This document shows, in pieces, positions 42,750 through 50,961 of a stretch of 64,000 bases of DNA. The position numbers and the translations under genes were made by a program. Every line of letters begins with the position of its first letter. Positions within the stretch are counted from its first letter, which is position 1. Below the pieces are notes generated by a model. The model ran no database searches. It saw only the letters and a program-made list of their open reading frames with translations, and was not told where the DNA came from. Source of the stretch: Candidatus Latescibacterota bacterium (GTDB lineage Bacteria > JAAXHH01); the NCBI GenBank assembly GCA_022822725.1, contig JAJEAN010000001.1, positions 496,001 through 560,000 on the forward strand. The letters are read 5' to 3'.

Positions 42750-43937
42750 ATGAAGTATCGCCCGCCTGCGAGCCCTTCGGGGCTTTTTGTTTGTGGTGCT
42801 TTACTGGTAACCTGGGCCACCCTGGCGGTCTGCCTGTTCTGTCCGGTCCGGACCGCGCAGGCCCAGGAATCGGGAAGCATCGGGCTCACCGTCGTTAACG
42901 GCACGACGGGCCAGCCGATGGCGGGACACGAGGTGGTGCTGCTGAATTACAGCGCCGACGACGGCCCGGAACAGACCCTTGCGAGGGTCGTTACGGACGG
43001 CGCCGGGCGTTACGAATTCACCGGACTGGCGGACGACGGGTCGCGCTACGTGGTCGCCACCAGGTACCTGGAGGTACCCTACCTGACCGGTCACATCCCC
43101 CTCGAACCGGGCGCCGGCCACATCGATGCCCTGCTCCAGGTTTTCGATATCACGACCGATGAAACAGCCCTGGTCCACAGCGCGGTCCATTTGGTCATCG
43201 ATGCCGGCCCCGAAATACTGAACGTTACGGAAATCATCGTGGTGGAGAACCGGGGTATTTTCACCTTCGCGCCGCCGCCCGGCGTGGGGCTGGGTCTCGT
43301 ATATAACCTGCCCGCGGCCGCGTTCGGACTGCAACCGATGATGGAAGGGATTCAGCACACCGAGCAGGGTCTCCTGTTCTCGGCGCCTGTACCGCCCGGG
43401 TCCTCGCGTATCGTGTATGCCTATAACGTGGACCGGGCGTCCATCGATCACCGGTTCTCCAGGCAGATGGACTATGACGTCGAACGCGTCCAGGTGCTGG
43501 TCTCGCCGAGCAACCAGGCGGTGACCGTTACCAATCTGACCAACGACGGCGTGCAGCAGATCGCCACCGACGAATACCTGCTTCTTTCGAACCGCGTTGG
43601 CGTGGGCAAGGGCATGTCGGTGGCGGTCGCCTTCCCCCGCATACTGGCCTGGCAGGACGTCATGAAGTGGGGCATGCTCGGATTCGTGGTGCTCATCGTG
43701 GCCGCAGGGCTGGTGGTGGGCATCCGCCTCAAGCCCGATCAGCCGGACGAACCGCCCGCGCTCAGAGATCTCTCACCGGAGGACGAACGCAAATACGCCG
43801 CGTTGGTCCAGGCCCTGGCCTCCCTGGACGACCAGTTCGCGGCGGGAGGACTGGACCCGGACGCCTACAGGACCCGCCGCGCCCGCCTCAAGGACCGGGC
43901 GCTCCGCCTGCGCCAATCAGGGAGCGGAGATGGGTGA
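42750..43937 (+). CDS. Exported beta-sandwich membrane protein in the ccm operon
   Basis: About 395 residues, unknown function. Signal peptide (LFVCGALLVTWATLAVCLF, cleavage near AQA-Q), an N-terminal carboxypeptidase-regulatory-like domain (IGLTVVNGTTGQPMAGHEV...DGAGRYEFTGL), a second beta-rich domain, a membrane helix near residue 305 (WGMLGFVVLIVAAGLVVGI), and a short cytoplasmic helical tail (LSPEDERKYAALVQALASLD). The tail resembles that of the preceding zinc-ribbon protein. The start is ATG 42750; GTG codons at 42738 and 42741 are also in frame. It overlaps ccmA by eight bases, so it belongs to the ccm operon. Confidence 0.75.
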   Translation: MKYRPPASPSGLFVCGALLVTWATLAVCLFCPVRTAQAQESGSIGLTVVNGTTGQPMAGHEVVLLNYSADDGPEQTLARVVTDGAGRYEFTGLADDGSRYVVATRYLEVPYLTGHIPLEPGAGHIDALLQVFDITTDETALVHSAVHLVIDAGPEILNVTEIIVVENRGIFTFAPPPGVGLGLVYNLPAAAFGLQPMMEGIQHTEQGLLFSAPVPPGSSRIVYAYNVDRASIDHRFSRQMDYDVERVQVLVSPSNQAVTVTNLTNDGVQQIATDEYLLLSNRVGVGKGMSVAVAFPRILAWQDVMKWGMLGFVVLIVAAGLVVGIRLKPDQPDEPPALRDLSPEDERKYAALVQALASLDDQFAAGGLDPDAYRTRRARLKDRALRLRQSGSGDG

Positions 43938-44712
43938 TCGATCCGCCTCCGGCCTCGCCGGCGCCTCAGGTGCCGCTAGCGCCTCCGGCCTCGCCGGTGT
44001 CGCAGGTGCCCCTGGCACGCCCGGCATCAGCGTCCGACAGTTGACGAAGACCTACGGGCGTTTCCGGGCCCTGCACCGGGTGGACATGGAAGTGGCGCCC
44101 GGAACCTTCCTGGCCCTGTTCGGGCCCAACGGCGCGGGCAAGTCGACCCTGCTGGGCATCATTGCCGGGCTCGTGCGCCCATCCCGCGGCCAGGTGTTCC
44201 TGGACGGTGAGCAAATCACGAAGGACCGCGACGAGGACCTCGGGAAGCGCATCGGCGCGCTTTCCTACCAGACCTACCTCTACGACGAACTGACCGTTCT
44301 GGAAAACCTGCGGTTCTACGGAAGACTCTTCGGGGTGGAAAACCGCGAGGATCGGATAGGATCATTGCTGCACACGGTGGGCATGGAGGCCAGGTCGGGG
44401 AGTCCGGTACGAACACTGTCGCGCGGCATGCGCCAGCGGGTGGCCCTGGCCCGCGCCCTGTTGCACGACCCGGATATCCTGTTGCTCGACGAACCCTACA
44501 CCGGGCTGGACCAGGACGCGCTGGTCATGCTCAAGACGGTCCTGGCCGACCGGAAAAAGACGATCCTCCTGGTGACGCACGACCTGGTCCGCGGACTGGA
44601 ATCCGCCGATCGCGTCGCCATCCTGAACCGCGGCCGCCTGGTTTACGAGGCCGAAACGAGCGAGCTGTCCCCGGCGGATTTCGAGCAGACCTACCGCGAT
44701 CACGCAATGTAG
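43930..44712 (+). CDS. ccmA: Heme/cytochrome c export ABC transporter ATPase CcmA
   Basis: ATPase of the CcmABCD complex that frees holo-CcmE. 260 residues: Walker A GPNGAGKST, Q-loop SYQTYLYDELTV, signature LSRGMRQRVALARAL and Walker B ILLLDEPYTGLD. The first 35 residues are a Gly/Ala/Ser/Pro-rich extension from a 36-bp duplication (copies start at 43945 and 43981), unusual for CcmA. Identity rests on the adjacent ccmB, ccmC and ccmD. Confidence 0.9.
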   Translation: MGDRSASGLAGASGAASASGLAGVAGAPGTPGISVRQLTKTYGRFRALHRVDMEVAPGTFLALFGPNGAGKSTLLGIIAGLVRPSRGQVFLDGEQITKDRDEDLGKRIGALSYQTYLYDELTVLENLRFYGRLFGVENREDRIGSLLHTVGMEARSGSPVRTLSRGMRQRVALARALLHDPDILLLDEPYTGLDQDALVMLKTVLADRKKTILLVTHDLVRGLESADRVAILNRGRLVYEAETSELSPADFEQTYRDHAM

Positions 44713-44816
44713 GGCATGCGAGCGAACCTGACCGGTGCCCGGTCCGACTGACCCGGCGGTCCACCCGGTCCGCCCGGCCCGAATGGTACCAACACGAAAC
44801 AGGAGTTTCCGAAACG

Positions 44817-45497
44817 ATGCGATCCATGCTCGCCCAGTCCTGGCAGATCTACCGCAAGGACATGCTCGTGGAATACCGGACCCGCGAGCGAGTCGTGACC
44901 ATGTTCGTCTTCTCGCTGATCGTCGTGATCATCTTCAATTTCGCCTTCAACGCGGGGGCGGACGTGCTGCAAAGGGTGGCGCCCGGCATGATCTGGGTGG
45001 CCTTCGCCTTCGCGGGCATGCTGAGCGCCAGCCGGTCCTTCTCACCGGAGATAGACCGCGGCACCTTCGACGGGCTGCTACTCGCGCCCATCGACCGCGG
45101 TTCCATCTTCCTGGGCAAGCTGCTGGGTAACGTCACGCTCATCGGACTGGTCCAGCTGGCGGTGCTTCCCCTGTTCGTGCTGTTTTTCAACATGACAATC
45201 CTGCCGTATCTGTCTAAACTGTTGGTGATCTTCTTTCTGGGAACCGTCGGATTCTCGTCCGTCGCCACCCTGTTCGCGGCCGTGGCCGTCAACACGCGCA
45301 TGCGGGACGTCATGCTGCCGGTCCTGCTGCTGCCCGTCGCCTCGCCGGTGCTGATCGCGCTGGTGGAGACGACGCGGACCACTTTCGAGGGCGGGGACTG
45401 GCAGGACATGACGAACTGGATCAGGCTGCTTTCGGTGTTTACGGTCGTCTTCCTGGTCGCGTCCGTCATGCTGTTCGAGTACATCGTGGAGGAATGA
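44817..45497 (+). CDS. ccmB: Heme exporter membrane protein CcmB
   Basis: 226 residues with six predicted membrane helices (for example VTMFVFSLIVVIIFNFAF, VMLPVLLLPVASPVLIALVE). The CcmB landmark LVEYRTRERV near the N-terminus and FSPEIDRGTFDGLLLAP are present. Membrane subunit of the CcmAB transporter. Its stop overlaps the ccmC start by four bases. Confidence 0.93.
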   Translation: MRSMLAQSWQIYRKDMLVEYRTRERVVTMFVFSLIVVIIFNFAFNAGADVLQRVAPGMIWVAFAFAGMLSASRSFSPEIDRGTFDGLLLAPIDRGSIFLGKLLGNVTLIGLVQLAVLPLFVLFFNMTILPYLSKLLVIFFLGTVGFSSVATLFAAVAVNTRMRDVMLPVLLLPVASPVLIALVETTRTTFEGGDWQDMTNWIRLLSVFTVVFLVASVMLFEYIVEE

Positions 45498-46222
45498 AAA
45501 TGGCCGGTCTAGCCACCCGCCTGCGCATCACGCCCTTCGGCCTCATCTGCCTCGTGGGACTGGTCGCCTCGCTGTATCTGTCGCTCATCTGGGCGCCCCG
45601 CGAGCGGGTCATGGGAGACGTTCAGCGGATCATGTATTTCCACGTCGCTTCCGCCTGGATCGCGGAGTTCGCCTTCGTGCTGGTGGGCGTTTCCAGCGTC
45701 ATCTACCTGTGGTTGCGGGAGCGCAGGTGGGACATCGTGGCCTACAGCGCCGCGGAGGTCGGGTTCGTCTTCTGCTGCTTCGTCATGATCACCGGGCCGA
45801 TCTGGGGCAAGCCCGTGTGGGGCACGTGGTGGACCTGGGACCCCCGGCTCACCTTTTCCATGATCCTCTGGCTCATCTACGTGGCTTACCTGATGCTGCG
45901 CGTCTACGGCGACGACCTGCCGCAGGTGAAGACCTTTCTCGCCGTGCTGGGTATCCTCGGCACGATCGACATCCCCTTCATCCACTTCGCGACCATGTGG
46001 TGGCGGGGCCTGCACCCCGACTCCCTGGTCATGACGGAGGAAGGCCTCGGTGCGGGCATGGAAGTGGACATGCGCATCGCGCTGGCCGTGTCGGCGGTCG
46101 TCTTCACCCTGCTGTTCTTCTACCTCATGCAGCGGCGGATGGCGCTGGAGCGGCTGCGCGACGAGGCCGAGGACCTGCGGGAACGCGTGGAGCACCGGCA
46201 TCCCGGCAGCGTGGGCGTTTGA
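45494..46222 (+). CDS. ccmC: Heme-handling membrane protein CcmC
   Basis: 242 residues, six membrane helices. It carries the tryptophan-rich heme motif WGTWWTWDPRLT and flanking histidines (MYFHVASAW and IHFATMWW). CcmC loads heme onto CcmE. A charged C-terminal tail follows the last helix. Confidence 0.94.
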   Translation: MKMAGLATRLRITPFGLICLVGLVASLYLSLIWAPRERVMGDVQRIMYFHVASAWIAEFAFVLVGVSSVIYLWLRERRWDIVAYSAAEVGFVFCCFVMITGPIWGKPVWGTWWTWDPRLTFSMILWLIYVAYLMLRVYGDDLPQVKTFLAVLGILGTIDIPFIHFATMWWRGLHPDSLVMTEEGLGAGMEVDMRIALAVSAVVFTLLFFYLMQRRMALERLRDEAEDLRERVEHRHPGSVGV

Positions 46223-46243
46223 TAAAAAAGGAGCGTTAGAACC

Positions 46244-46411
46244 GTGGATCAGAACTTCTGGTATCTGTTTTCCGCCTACACGCTGATATGGGTCGGGCTG
46301 TTCCTGTACCTCTTCACGATCGCCGGCCGCGAGAAGAAGCTGGCGGAGGAAATCGCCGAACTGAAGGCCGCCGTGGAGGAACTGGAGTCGAAAGAGGAGG
46401 GGCGGGCCTGA
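46244..46411 (+). CDS. ccmD: CcmD, small membrane subunit of the heme exporter
   Basis: 55 residues from GTG 46244, with AAGGAG 11 bases upstream. One membrane helix (YLFSAYTLIWVGLFLYLFTI) followed by a charged helix, the layout of CcmD, which helps release holo-CcmE from CcmABC. The gene order ccmA-B-C-D supports it; sequence similarity in such short proteins is weak. Confidence 0.82.
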   Translation: MDQNFWYLFSAYTLIWVGLFLYLFTIAGREKKLAEEIAELKAAVEELESKEEGRA

Positions 46412-46436
46412 CGCTGGCCCGTACCTGACCTGACCC

Positions 46437-47240
46437 ATGGCCGATCGAACGGAAAGTACCGCGCCGGACTATTTCTCGCACATTCACATCATTCTCGTAG
46501 AACCGAAAGTGCCGGGGAACATCGGCGCCGTCGCCCGGGCGATGACGACCATGGGACTATCCCGCCTCGTCCTGGTCAACCCGGCCGAATTCCGCCACGA
46601 GGCCGAGGCGCGCTGGATGGCCCACGGCGCCGGGGAGATCCTCGACAACGCCCGCGTCGTCCCGTCGCTGGACGAGGCAGTGAATGATCTCGCCTTCGTC
46701 GTCGGCACCACCGCCCGCACCCGCGGAATCTGGCTAAGCCCCATACAGCCCGTTGAGGCGGCCTGCGCCGAGTTGTCCGCCGTGGCGCGGAACCAGTCCT
46801 GCGGCATGCTCTTCGGGCGGGAAGACCGCGGCCTGCTGAACGACGAACTTCAACGCTGCAACGTCATCGCCCGGATCCCCGCGGCGATGTCCTATCCTTC
46901 CCTCAACCTGGCCCAGTCGGTCATGGTCTGCGCGTACGAACTGTTTCGCCACGGTGGAGAGGCGCCGCCCGCGTCCGAGGTGCGCCTGGCGGAGAACCGG
47001 GCCGTGGAACGCGTTACCTTGCGCGTGCACGAGACGCTGCTCCGGCTCGGATTCACACCCACACCGAGCGAGGAGACCTTCCTTCGCTCCATCCGACGCG
47101 TCCTGCGCCGCAGCCTGAGGCTGGAAGAGCGCGACGTCGCCACGCTGCACAAGGTGTGCGACGAGATCGACGCGTTCGTGGAGCGGCGCTCGGTAACGCC
47201 CGGTCCGTCCGATCCTCAGATCCCGAATTCGGAAGGATAG
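46437..47240 (+). CDS. trmJ: tRNA/rRNA 2'-O-methyltransferase of the TrmJ type
   Basis: 267 residues of the SpoU family. The TrmJ group N-terminus is clear (IHIILVEPKVPGNIGAVARAMTTMG), followed by LVNPAEF, GTTARTRG, LFGREDRGL and SYPSLNLAQSVMVCAYEL, the knotted SAM-binding region. TrmJ methylates position 32 of tRNAs; related proteins methylate rRNA, so the target is inferred. The 3' end overlaps convergent truA by 25 bases. Confidence 0.87.
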   Translation: MADRTESTAPDYFSHIHIILVEPKVPGNIGAVARAMTTMGLSRLVLVNPAEFRHEAEARWMAHGAGEILDNARVVPSLDEAVNDLAFVVGTTARTRGIWLSPIQPVEAACAELSAVARNQSCGMLFGREDRGLLNDELQRCNVIARIPAAMSYPSLNLAQSVMVCAYELFRHGGEAPPASEVRLAENRAVERVTLRVHETLLRLGFTPTPSEETFLRSIRRVLRRSLRLEERDVATLHKVCDEIDAFVERRSVTPGPSDPQIPNSEG

Positions 47241-47962
47241 CGCACCGCCTCGAGGCAGAGCCCACGGGCCGGGGCGTTGGCGCCTGCGGCCCGCCGGTCT
47301 TTCGCCGCCAGCATATCTGCCATGACGCTTTCCGGCCATCGACCCCGGCCAACATCCACGGCCGTGCCCACGATGGTCCGCACCATGTGGTGGAGAAAGC
47401 GGTTCGCCTCGATGCGCAGGCGGAGTTCGTCCTCCGCCTCGATCCATTCCAGTCCCCGCACCTCGCAAACCGTGCCGTTGGCCGTCGACGTAGCCTGACA
47501 GAAGGACGTGAAGTCGTGGCGGCCCACCAGGGGAGCGCAGGCGCGGCGCATGGCGTCGACCTCCAGCGGGTAGGCCACGTGCCAGGCGAAGTGCCGGCGC
47601 ATGGCGCTCGGACGGCGGATGATCCGGTAGCGATACCGGCGTCCCACCGCGCTGAACCGGGCGTGAAAATCACCGGCCGTTTGAAGTGCATCCAGCACGC
47701 GCACGTCCGGCGGCAGCACCCCGTTCAGTCCTTTCTTCAGCCGTTCCATCCCCATGTCCGAATCCGTCCTGAAGTGGACGACCTGGCCGGTGGCGTGCAC
47801 CCCGGCGTCCGTGCGGCCCGCCGCCGTCGCCCGGATCTCGGCCTGCAGGATGGAACGCATGGCCTCCTCCAGGACGCCCTGCACGGTCCTTCCCTCGGAC
47901 TGGAGCTGCCAGCCGAGGAAGTCGGTGCCGTCGTATTCGATCGTGAGGACCAGCGTGCGCAT
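47216..47962 (-). CDS. truA: tRNA pseudouridine(38-40) synthase
   Basis: Makes pseudouridine at positions 38-40 of the anticodon arm. 248 residues: IEYDGTDFLGWQ near the N-terminus, catalytic Asp52 in AAGRTDAGVHATGQV, and NRFLHHMVRTIVGT near the C-terminus. It follows ecfT on the same strand, an order also common in Firmicutes (ecfA-ecfA'-ecfT-truA). Confidence 0.95.
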   Translation of the reverse strand: MRTLVLTIEYDGTDFLGWQLQSEGRTVQGVLEEAMRSILQAEIRATAAGRTDAGVHATGQVVHFRTDSDMGMERLKKGLNGVLPPDVRVLDALQTAGDFHARFSAVGRRYRYRIIRRPSAMRRHFAWHVAYPLEVDAMRRACAPLVGRHDFTSFCQATSTANGTVCEVRGLEWIEAEDELRLRIEANRFLHHMVRTIVGTAVDVGRGRWPESVMADMLAAKDRRAAGANAPARGLCLEAVRYPSEFGI

Positions 47963-48014
47963 GGTATGGTAGTCGTCTATGGCGTGACAGCCGAATGTCG
48001 AGGTTTACCGCGGA

Positions 48015-48836
48015 TCAGAACAGGACGCCGGCGTCGCCGATGCGGTTGAAGGCCGCGCCGAGGACGAGCAGGACCGTCACGGCCGCGATGGCCACGAAAT
48101 CGTTCCGGCCCAGGGCCATGACGCGGAACTGCGTGCGCCCGGTGCCGCCCCGGTAGCAGCGGGATTCCATGGCGACGGCCAGTTCTTCGGCACGGCGGAA
48201 GGCCGAGAGCATGAGGGGCACCAGCAGGGCGGTCATCTTCCGGACGCGACGGATGGGATTGCCGGTGAAGTCCGCGCCCCGGGCGGCCTGGGCCTTCTGC
48301 AGGCGGTCCGCTTCCTCCACCAGCGTCGGTATGAACCGCAGGGCGATGACCATCATCATGGCCAGCTCATGGGCGGGCAGTCCGAACCGTTCCAGGGGCT
48401 TTAGCAGCCGCTCGATACCGTCCGATACGTCCAGCGGCACCGTGGTCAGCATAAGCAGCGCCGCGATCAGCATGATGACCACCAGGCGCAGGGTGAACAC
48501 CGACCCCTGGAACATCCCTTCCCAGGTGGGTCCCGGCACGGTGTATCCCGCGATGATTACGGCTTCCCCCGGCGTGAAGCACGCATGGGCCGCGAAGGTG
48601 ATGACCAGGATCAGGCGGAAGGCCTTCAGGTTGTTCATCGGCAGGTGGAGCGGAACGCCGGAGATCCGCACCAGGACCGCGACCACGGCCAGCATGAAGA
48701 AGAACAGCGGCAGGGCCTTTACCCAGATCAGCGCCGCCATCAGAACCAGGGCGCCGCACAGCTTGGTGCGCGGGTCCAGGCGGTGGATTGGAGACTCGCC
48801 GGGATAGTACTGTCCCAGCGTCAGGTGCTGGAGCAT
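48015..48836 (-). CDS. ecfT: Energy-coupling factor transporter membrane protein EcfT
   Basis: 273 residues, the CbiQ/EcfT family. It begins with SPIHRLDPRTKL and has five or six membrane helices. The two coupling motifs that contact the ATPases are visible as ARG (KAQAARGADF) and SRC (AVAMESRCYRGG). EcfT links vitamin- or metal-binding S components to the ATPases EcfA/EcfA'. No ecfA or S-component gene is in the window, so partners must be encoded elsewhere. The conserved neighbour truA follows. Confidence 0.9.
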   Translation of the reverse strand: MLQHLTLGQYYPGESPIHRLDPRTKLCGALVLMAALIWVKALPLFFFMLAVVAVLVRISGVPLHLPMNNLKAFRLILVITFAAHACFTPGEAVIIAGYTVPGPTWEGMFQGSVFTLRLVVIMLIAALLMLTTVPLDVSDGIERLLKPLERFGLPAHELAMMMVIALRFIPTLVEEADRLQKAQAARGADFTGNPIRRVRKMTALLVPLMLSAFRRAEELAVAMESRCYRGGTGRTQFRVMALGRNDFVAIAAVTVLLVLGAAFNRIGDAGVLF

Positions 48837-48970
48837 GAGGGCCGGTATGGTATGTGGAATTTAGTCAAAGTCGATATATAATCTGGGTTATCGGCGGTCG
48901 AAGATCAACTGGTTTGAGCCAGGTCCGATGCCGACGTGTTCGCAGGAGCCTGCTATCAACTTTCCCGAAT

Positions 48971-48999
48971 AAAAAACGCCACCCAGATGCTGGATGGCG
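48971..48999 (-). terminator. Intrinsic terminator of the 49.1-kb RNA
   Basis: On the minus strand CGCCATCCAG pairs with CTGGGTGGCG (48999-48977) around a three-base loop, with one U-G pair, followed by six T (48976-48971). The only minus-strand unit between it and the next gene upstream is the structured RNA starting near 49250. Confidence 0.85.
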
Positions 49000-49071
49000 C
49001 TCATTACCGCAAATATACAGATATCTAAGAACCAAAAACCGGTACAACCCCCTCCTCCGGGCATAGAAATA

Positions 49072-49250
49072 CCCCACACAGGCGAGCATAAGTATTTTTA
49101 GGAGAACCTGTTCGGAACAGTGGTTGTCCCCCCGGGCAGTTCTGACGTCCTCCAATCTGGTGAGGCATGCCATCGATACCCGGAGCAGGATTCCCTATGG
49201 TATAGCAAAGGTTCTTTTAAAATGACTTTGCTGGAAACCTGTGTGAGGTA
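49072..49250 (-). ncRNA. Structured RNA with own promoter (family unknown)
   Basis: Read on the minus strand, the element starts eight bases after a TATAAT box. It is closed by an 11-bp helix: CCTCACACAGG (49248-49238) with CCTGTGTGGGG (49082-49072), ten Watson-Crick pairs and one G-U. Inside are AGCAAAG/CTTTGCT, ATACC/GGTAT and GGAGGAC/GTTCTCC helices, plus a CTGTT/AACAG hairpin. The 177-nt closed core resembles 6S RNA in length, but the multi-arm layout is closer to a junction RNA or riboswitch. The transcript probably runs on to the terminator at 48971 (about 280 nt). I found no match to RNase P RNA, SRP RNA, tmRNA or common riboswitch motifs. Confidence 0.65.
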
Positions 49251-49256
49251 ACAGTC

Positions 49257-49285
49257 ATTATACCTGATGCGGCGCGGCCCGGCAA
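49257..49285 (-). promoter_or_regulatory. Promoter TTGCCG-N17-TATAAT for the structured RNA
   Basis: On the minus strand: TTGCCG (49285-49280), 17-base spacer, perfect -10 TATAAT (49262-49257). Transcription would start about 49250, at the first base of the closing helix. Confidence 0.78.
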
Positions 49286-49356
49286 GTGTTTTTGAGTTTT
49301 TCTCACCCGGCGCGGGCCGTGACGTCAGGTTCTGTCCGCCGGCACGGGCCGTGGCG

Positions 49357-50607
49357 TCAGGTCTTGCGCTTCTTCTTCTTGGCCGCGGGAAAGAGGACGT
49401 TGTTCAGGATGAGCCGGTAACCGGGGGAGTTCTTGTGAAGGGCGAGATTGGTCGGCGGATCGCCCACCAGGTGCTCCTCGTCCTCCGGGTCGTGCCCACC
49501 GTAGAAGGTGAAAGTGCCCATCCCGTAGTTGCCGTGGAGGTACTTGACGTGGTCGGTCCCGGCCTCCTCGGCGAGGACGACCACGGACCGTTTGAGCACG
49601 TCGCGGTGGAAGGAAGTGGCCAGTCCGTAAAAACCGGCGATGTAGTTCACGTGGTTCTGCGTGAGCATGGTGGGCACCGGGTCGTACTTGGCCGAAAAAT
49701 CGAAAAGGGTGAAGGGTCCGGTCAGCACCTTGCCGGCGTTGACCTGGTTCACGTCGATGTTGGAAAAGGAACCGACGAGGGGGTTCAACTGCAGCGTGAA
49801 GTTCTCGAAGGCGAGGGTCTGGCCGAAGTCCAGCCTGGACTGTGCATCCGGATCGACGGGGGTGTGGTCATACTCCGGTGCCACGATATCGGTGTGGGTC
49901 GCGGCCAGCGCGATCTCCAGGGTTTCCGTCGCCGCGCACATGGCGAAGACGAACCCGCCGTTCCCCACGTAGGACTTGATGCCTTGCGCCACGGCCTTCT
50001 TGGCCTCCGCGACCGTCGGATACCCGAGGTTGCGGGCCAGGGTCTCGTCGGTGGCCTGCTGCTGCTGGTACCAGGGCGTGCGGTGATAGCTGTAGAACTT
50101 GCTGTACTGCCCGGTGAAATCCTCGTGGTGCAGGTGCAGCCAGTCGTATTCCTTCAACGTTCCGTCCAGCACCTCCTGGTCGAAGATCGTGCTGTAGGGC
50201 ACTTCGGCGTATTCCAGCGCCAGGGTCACGGCATCGTCCCATGGCCGCTGGTCGGGCCGGGTGTATACGGCGATTTCGGGCGCTTTTTCGAGCAGCACCC
50301 GGTCCATGTTGTTTTCCTCGATATGGGCGTAGATCCGGACCAGCTCCGCGCCGTCGATCACCTGGAAGCTCACGCCGCGCAGGTGGCTGGCCCGCACCCG
50401 GTCGGCCGTGGGGTCCAGGATGAAGGACCCGCCGCGGTAGTTCAGCAGCCATTCGACGGTGTAGCCCTGCTCCAGGGCCTGAAAGGCGATGCCGTAGGCC
50501 TTGAGATGGTCCTGCTGTTCCAGGTCCATGAAGATGAGCATCTTCTGGGCGCTGGCGGAGGACGGCAGGAGGAAGAGCAGTGCGGACAGGAAGGCTAGAC
50601 GACGCAT
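49357..50607 (-). CDS. Secreted amidotransferase-like protein (often named 'asparagine synthetase B')
   Basis: 416 residues with a signal peptide (LAFLSALLFLLPSSASA-Q). It belongs to a family recognisable by KMLIFMDLEQQDHLKAYG, ALEYAEVPYSTIFDQEVL and YDWLHLHHEDFTGQYSKFY. The part around YVGNGGFVFAMCAATETLEIALA has the look of a class I glutamine-amidotransferase nucleophile elbow with cysteine (FAMCAAT). Database entries often call it asparagine synthetase B, but it has no resemblance to the AsnB domains I know, so that name is probably wrong. It ends with a run of Lys/Arg. Function unknown; probably periplasmic. Confidence 0.78.
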   Translation of the reverse strand: MRRLAFLSALLFLLPSSASAQKMLIFMDLEQQDHLKAYGIAFQALEQGYTVEWLLNYRGGSFILDPTADRVRASHLRGVSFQVIDGAELVRIYAHIEENNMDRVLLEKAPEIAVYTRPDQRPWDDAVTLALEYAEVPYSTIFDQEVLDGTLKEYDWLHLHHEDFTGQYSKFYSYHRTPWYQQQQATDETLARNLGYPTVAEAKKAVAQGIKSYVGNGGFVFAMCAATETLEIALAATHTDIVAPEYDHTPVDPDAQSRLDFGQTLAFENFTLQLNPLVGSFSNIDVNQVNAGKVLTGPFTLFDFSAKYDPVPTMLTQNHVNYIAGFYGLATSFHRDVLKRSVVVLAEEAGTDHVKYLHGNYGMGTFTFYGGHDPEDEEHLVGDPPTNLALHKNSPGYRLILNNVLFPAAKKKKRKT

Positions 50608-50667
50608 GGTTTTCCGTATGAGATGAAAGCGGGATGGACCGGAGGGACGGTTCGATGTGCCCTCATG

Positions 50668-50961
50668 CTAGCGAGGATAGTCCAACGGCCATGGTACCTC
50701 AACGCGCTGGATGGTCGACTCGGTCGGATTCGGCAGGAGTTGGTTGATCTCGTCACCTGCTTCCGTTTCAAGGCCAGGCCACACGGGATTCGGACTGCCC
50801 TGCTCATCCAGAAAGTCCAGATACCGTTCGATCGCGGGTATGGTCCGATCACGGGCTTCCTCCAGCGTCGGCGCATTGCTGTGGATACCGGGCAGGTCCG
50901 GGCAGAACGCATGAAACTGTTCGCCGTCGGATTCAATGACAACGGTAACGCTGGTCTTCAT
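50668..50961 (-). CDS. HicB-like antitoxin, without visible HicA
   Basis: 97 residues from ATG 50961 (MKTSVTVVIESDGEQFHAFCPDLPG). The HicB fold is evident in the pattern F.AFCPDLPGI.S.APTLEEARDRTIPAIERYLDFL, a degenerate RNase-H-like domain. HicB normally neutralises the mRNA-cleaving toxin HicA encoded next to it. No hicA-like ORF is visible on either side, and the C-terminus lacks a clear DNA-binding domain, so it may be an orphan or have another role. Confidence 0.72.
   Translation of the reverse strand: MKTSVTVVIESDGEQFHAFCPDLPGIHSNAPTLEEARDRTIPAIERYLDFLDEQGSPNPVWPGLETEAGDEINQLLPNPTESTIQRVEVPWPLDYPR

Noticed and set aside
48888-49079. Small minus-strand ORF inside the structured RNA tail (starts MPGGGGC...)
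   Set aside because: It runs through the intrinsic terminator stem and shows no similarity I recognise. A chance ORF in RNA-gene sequence is more likely.
49072-49250. Structured RNA as RNase P RNA, SRP RNA, tmRNA or a cobalamin/TPP/FMN riboswitch
   Set aside because: None of the universal blocks are there (GAGGAAAGTCC of RNase P, GGAAGGAAGC of SRP, the tRNA-like end of tmRNA, the B12 box, the TPP CTGAGA block). I left the family open.
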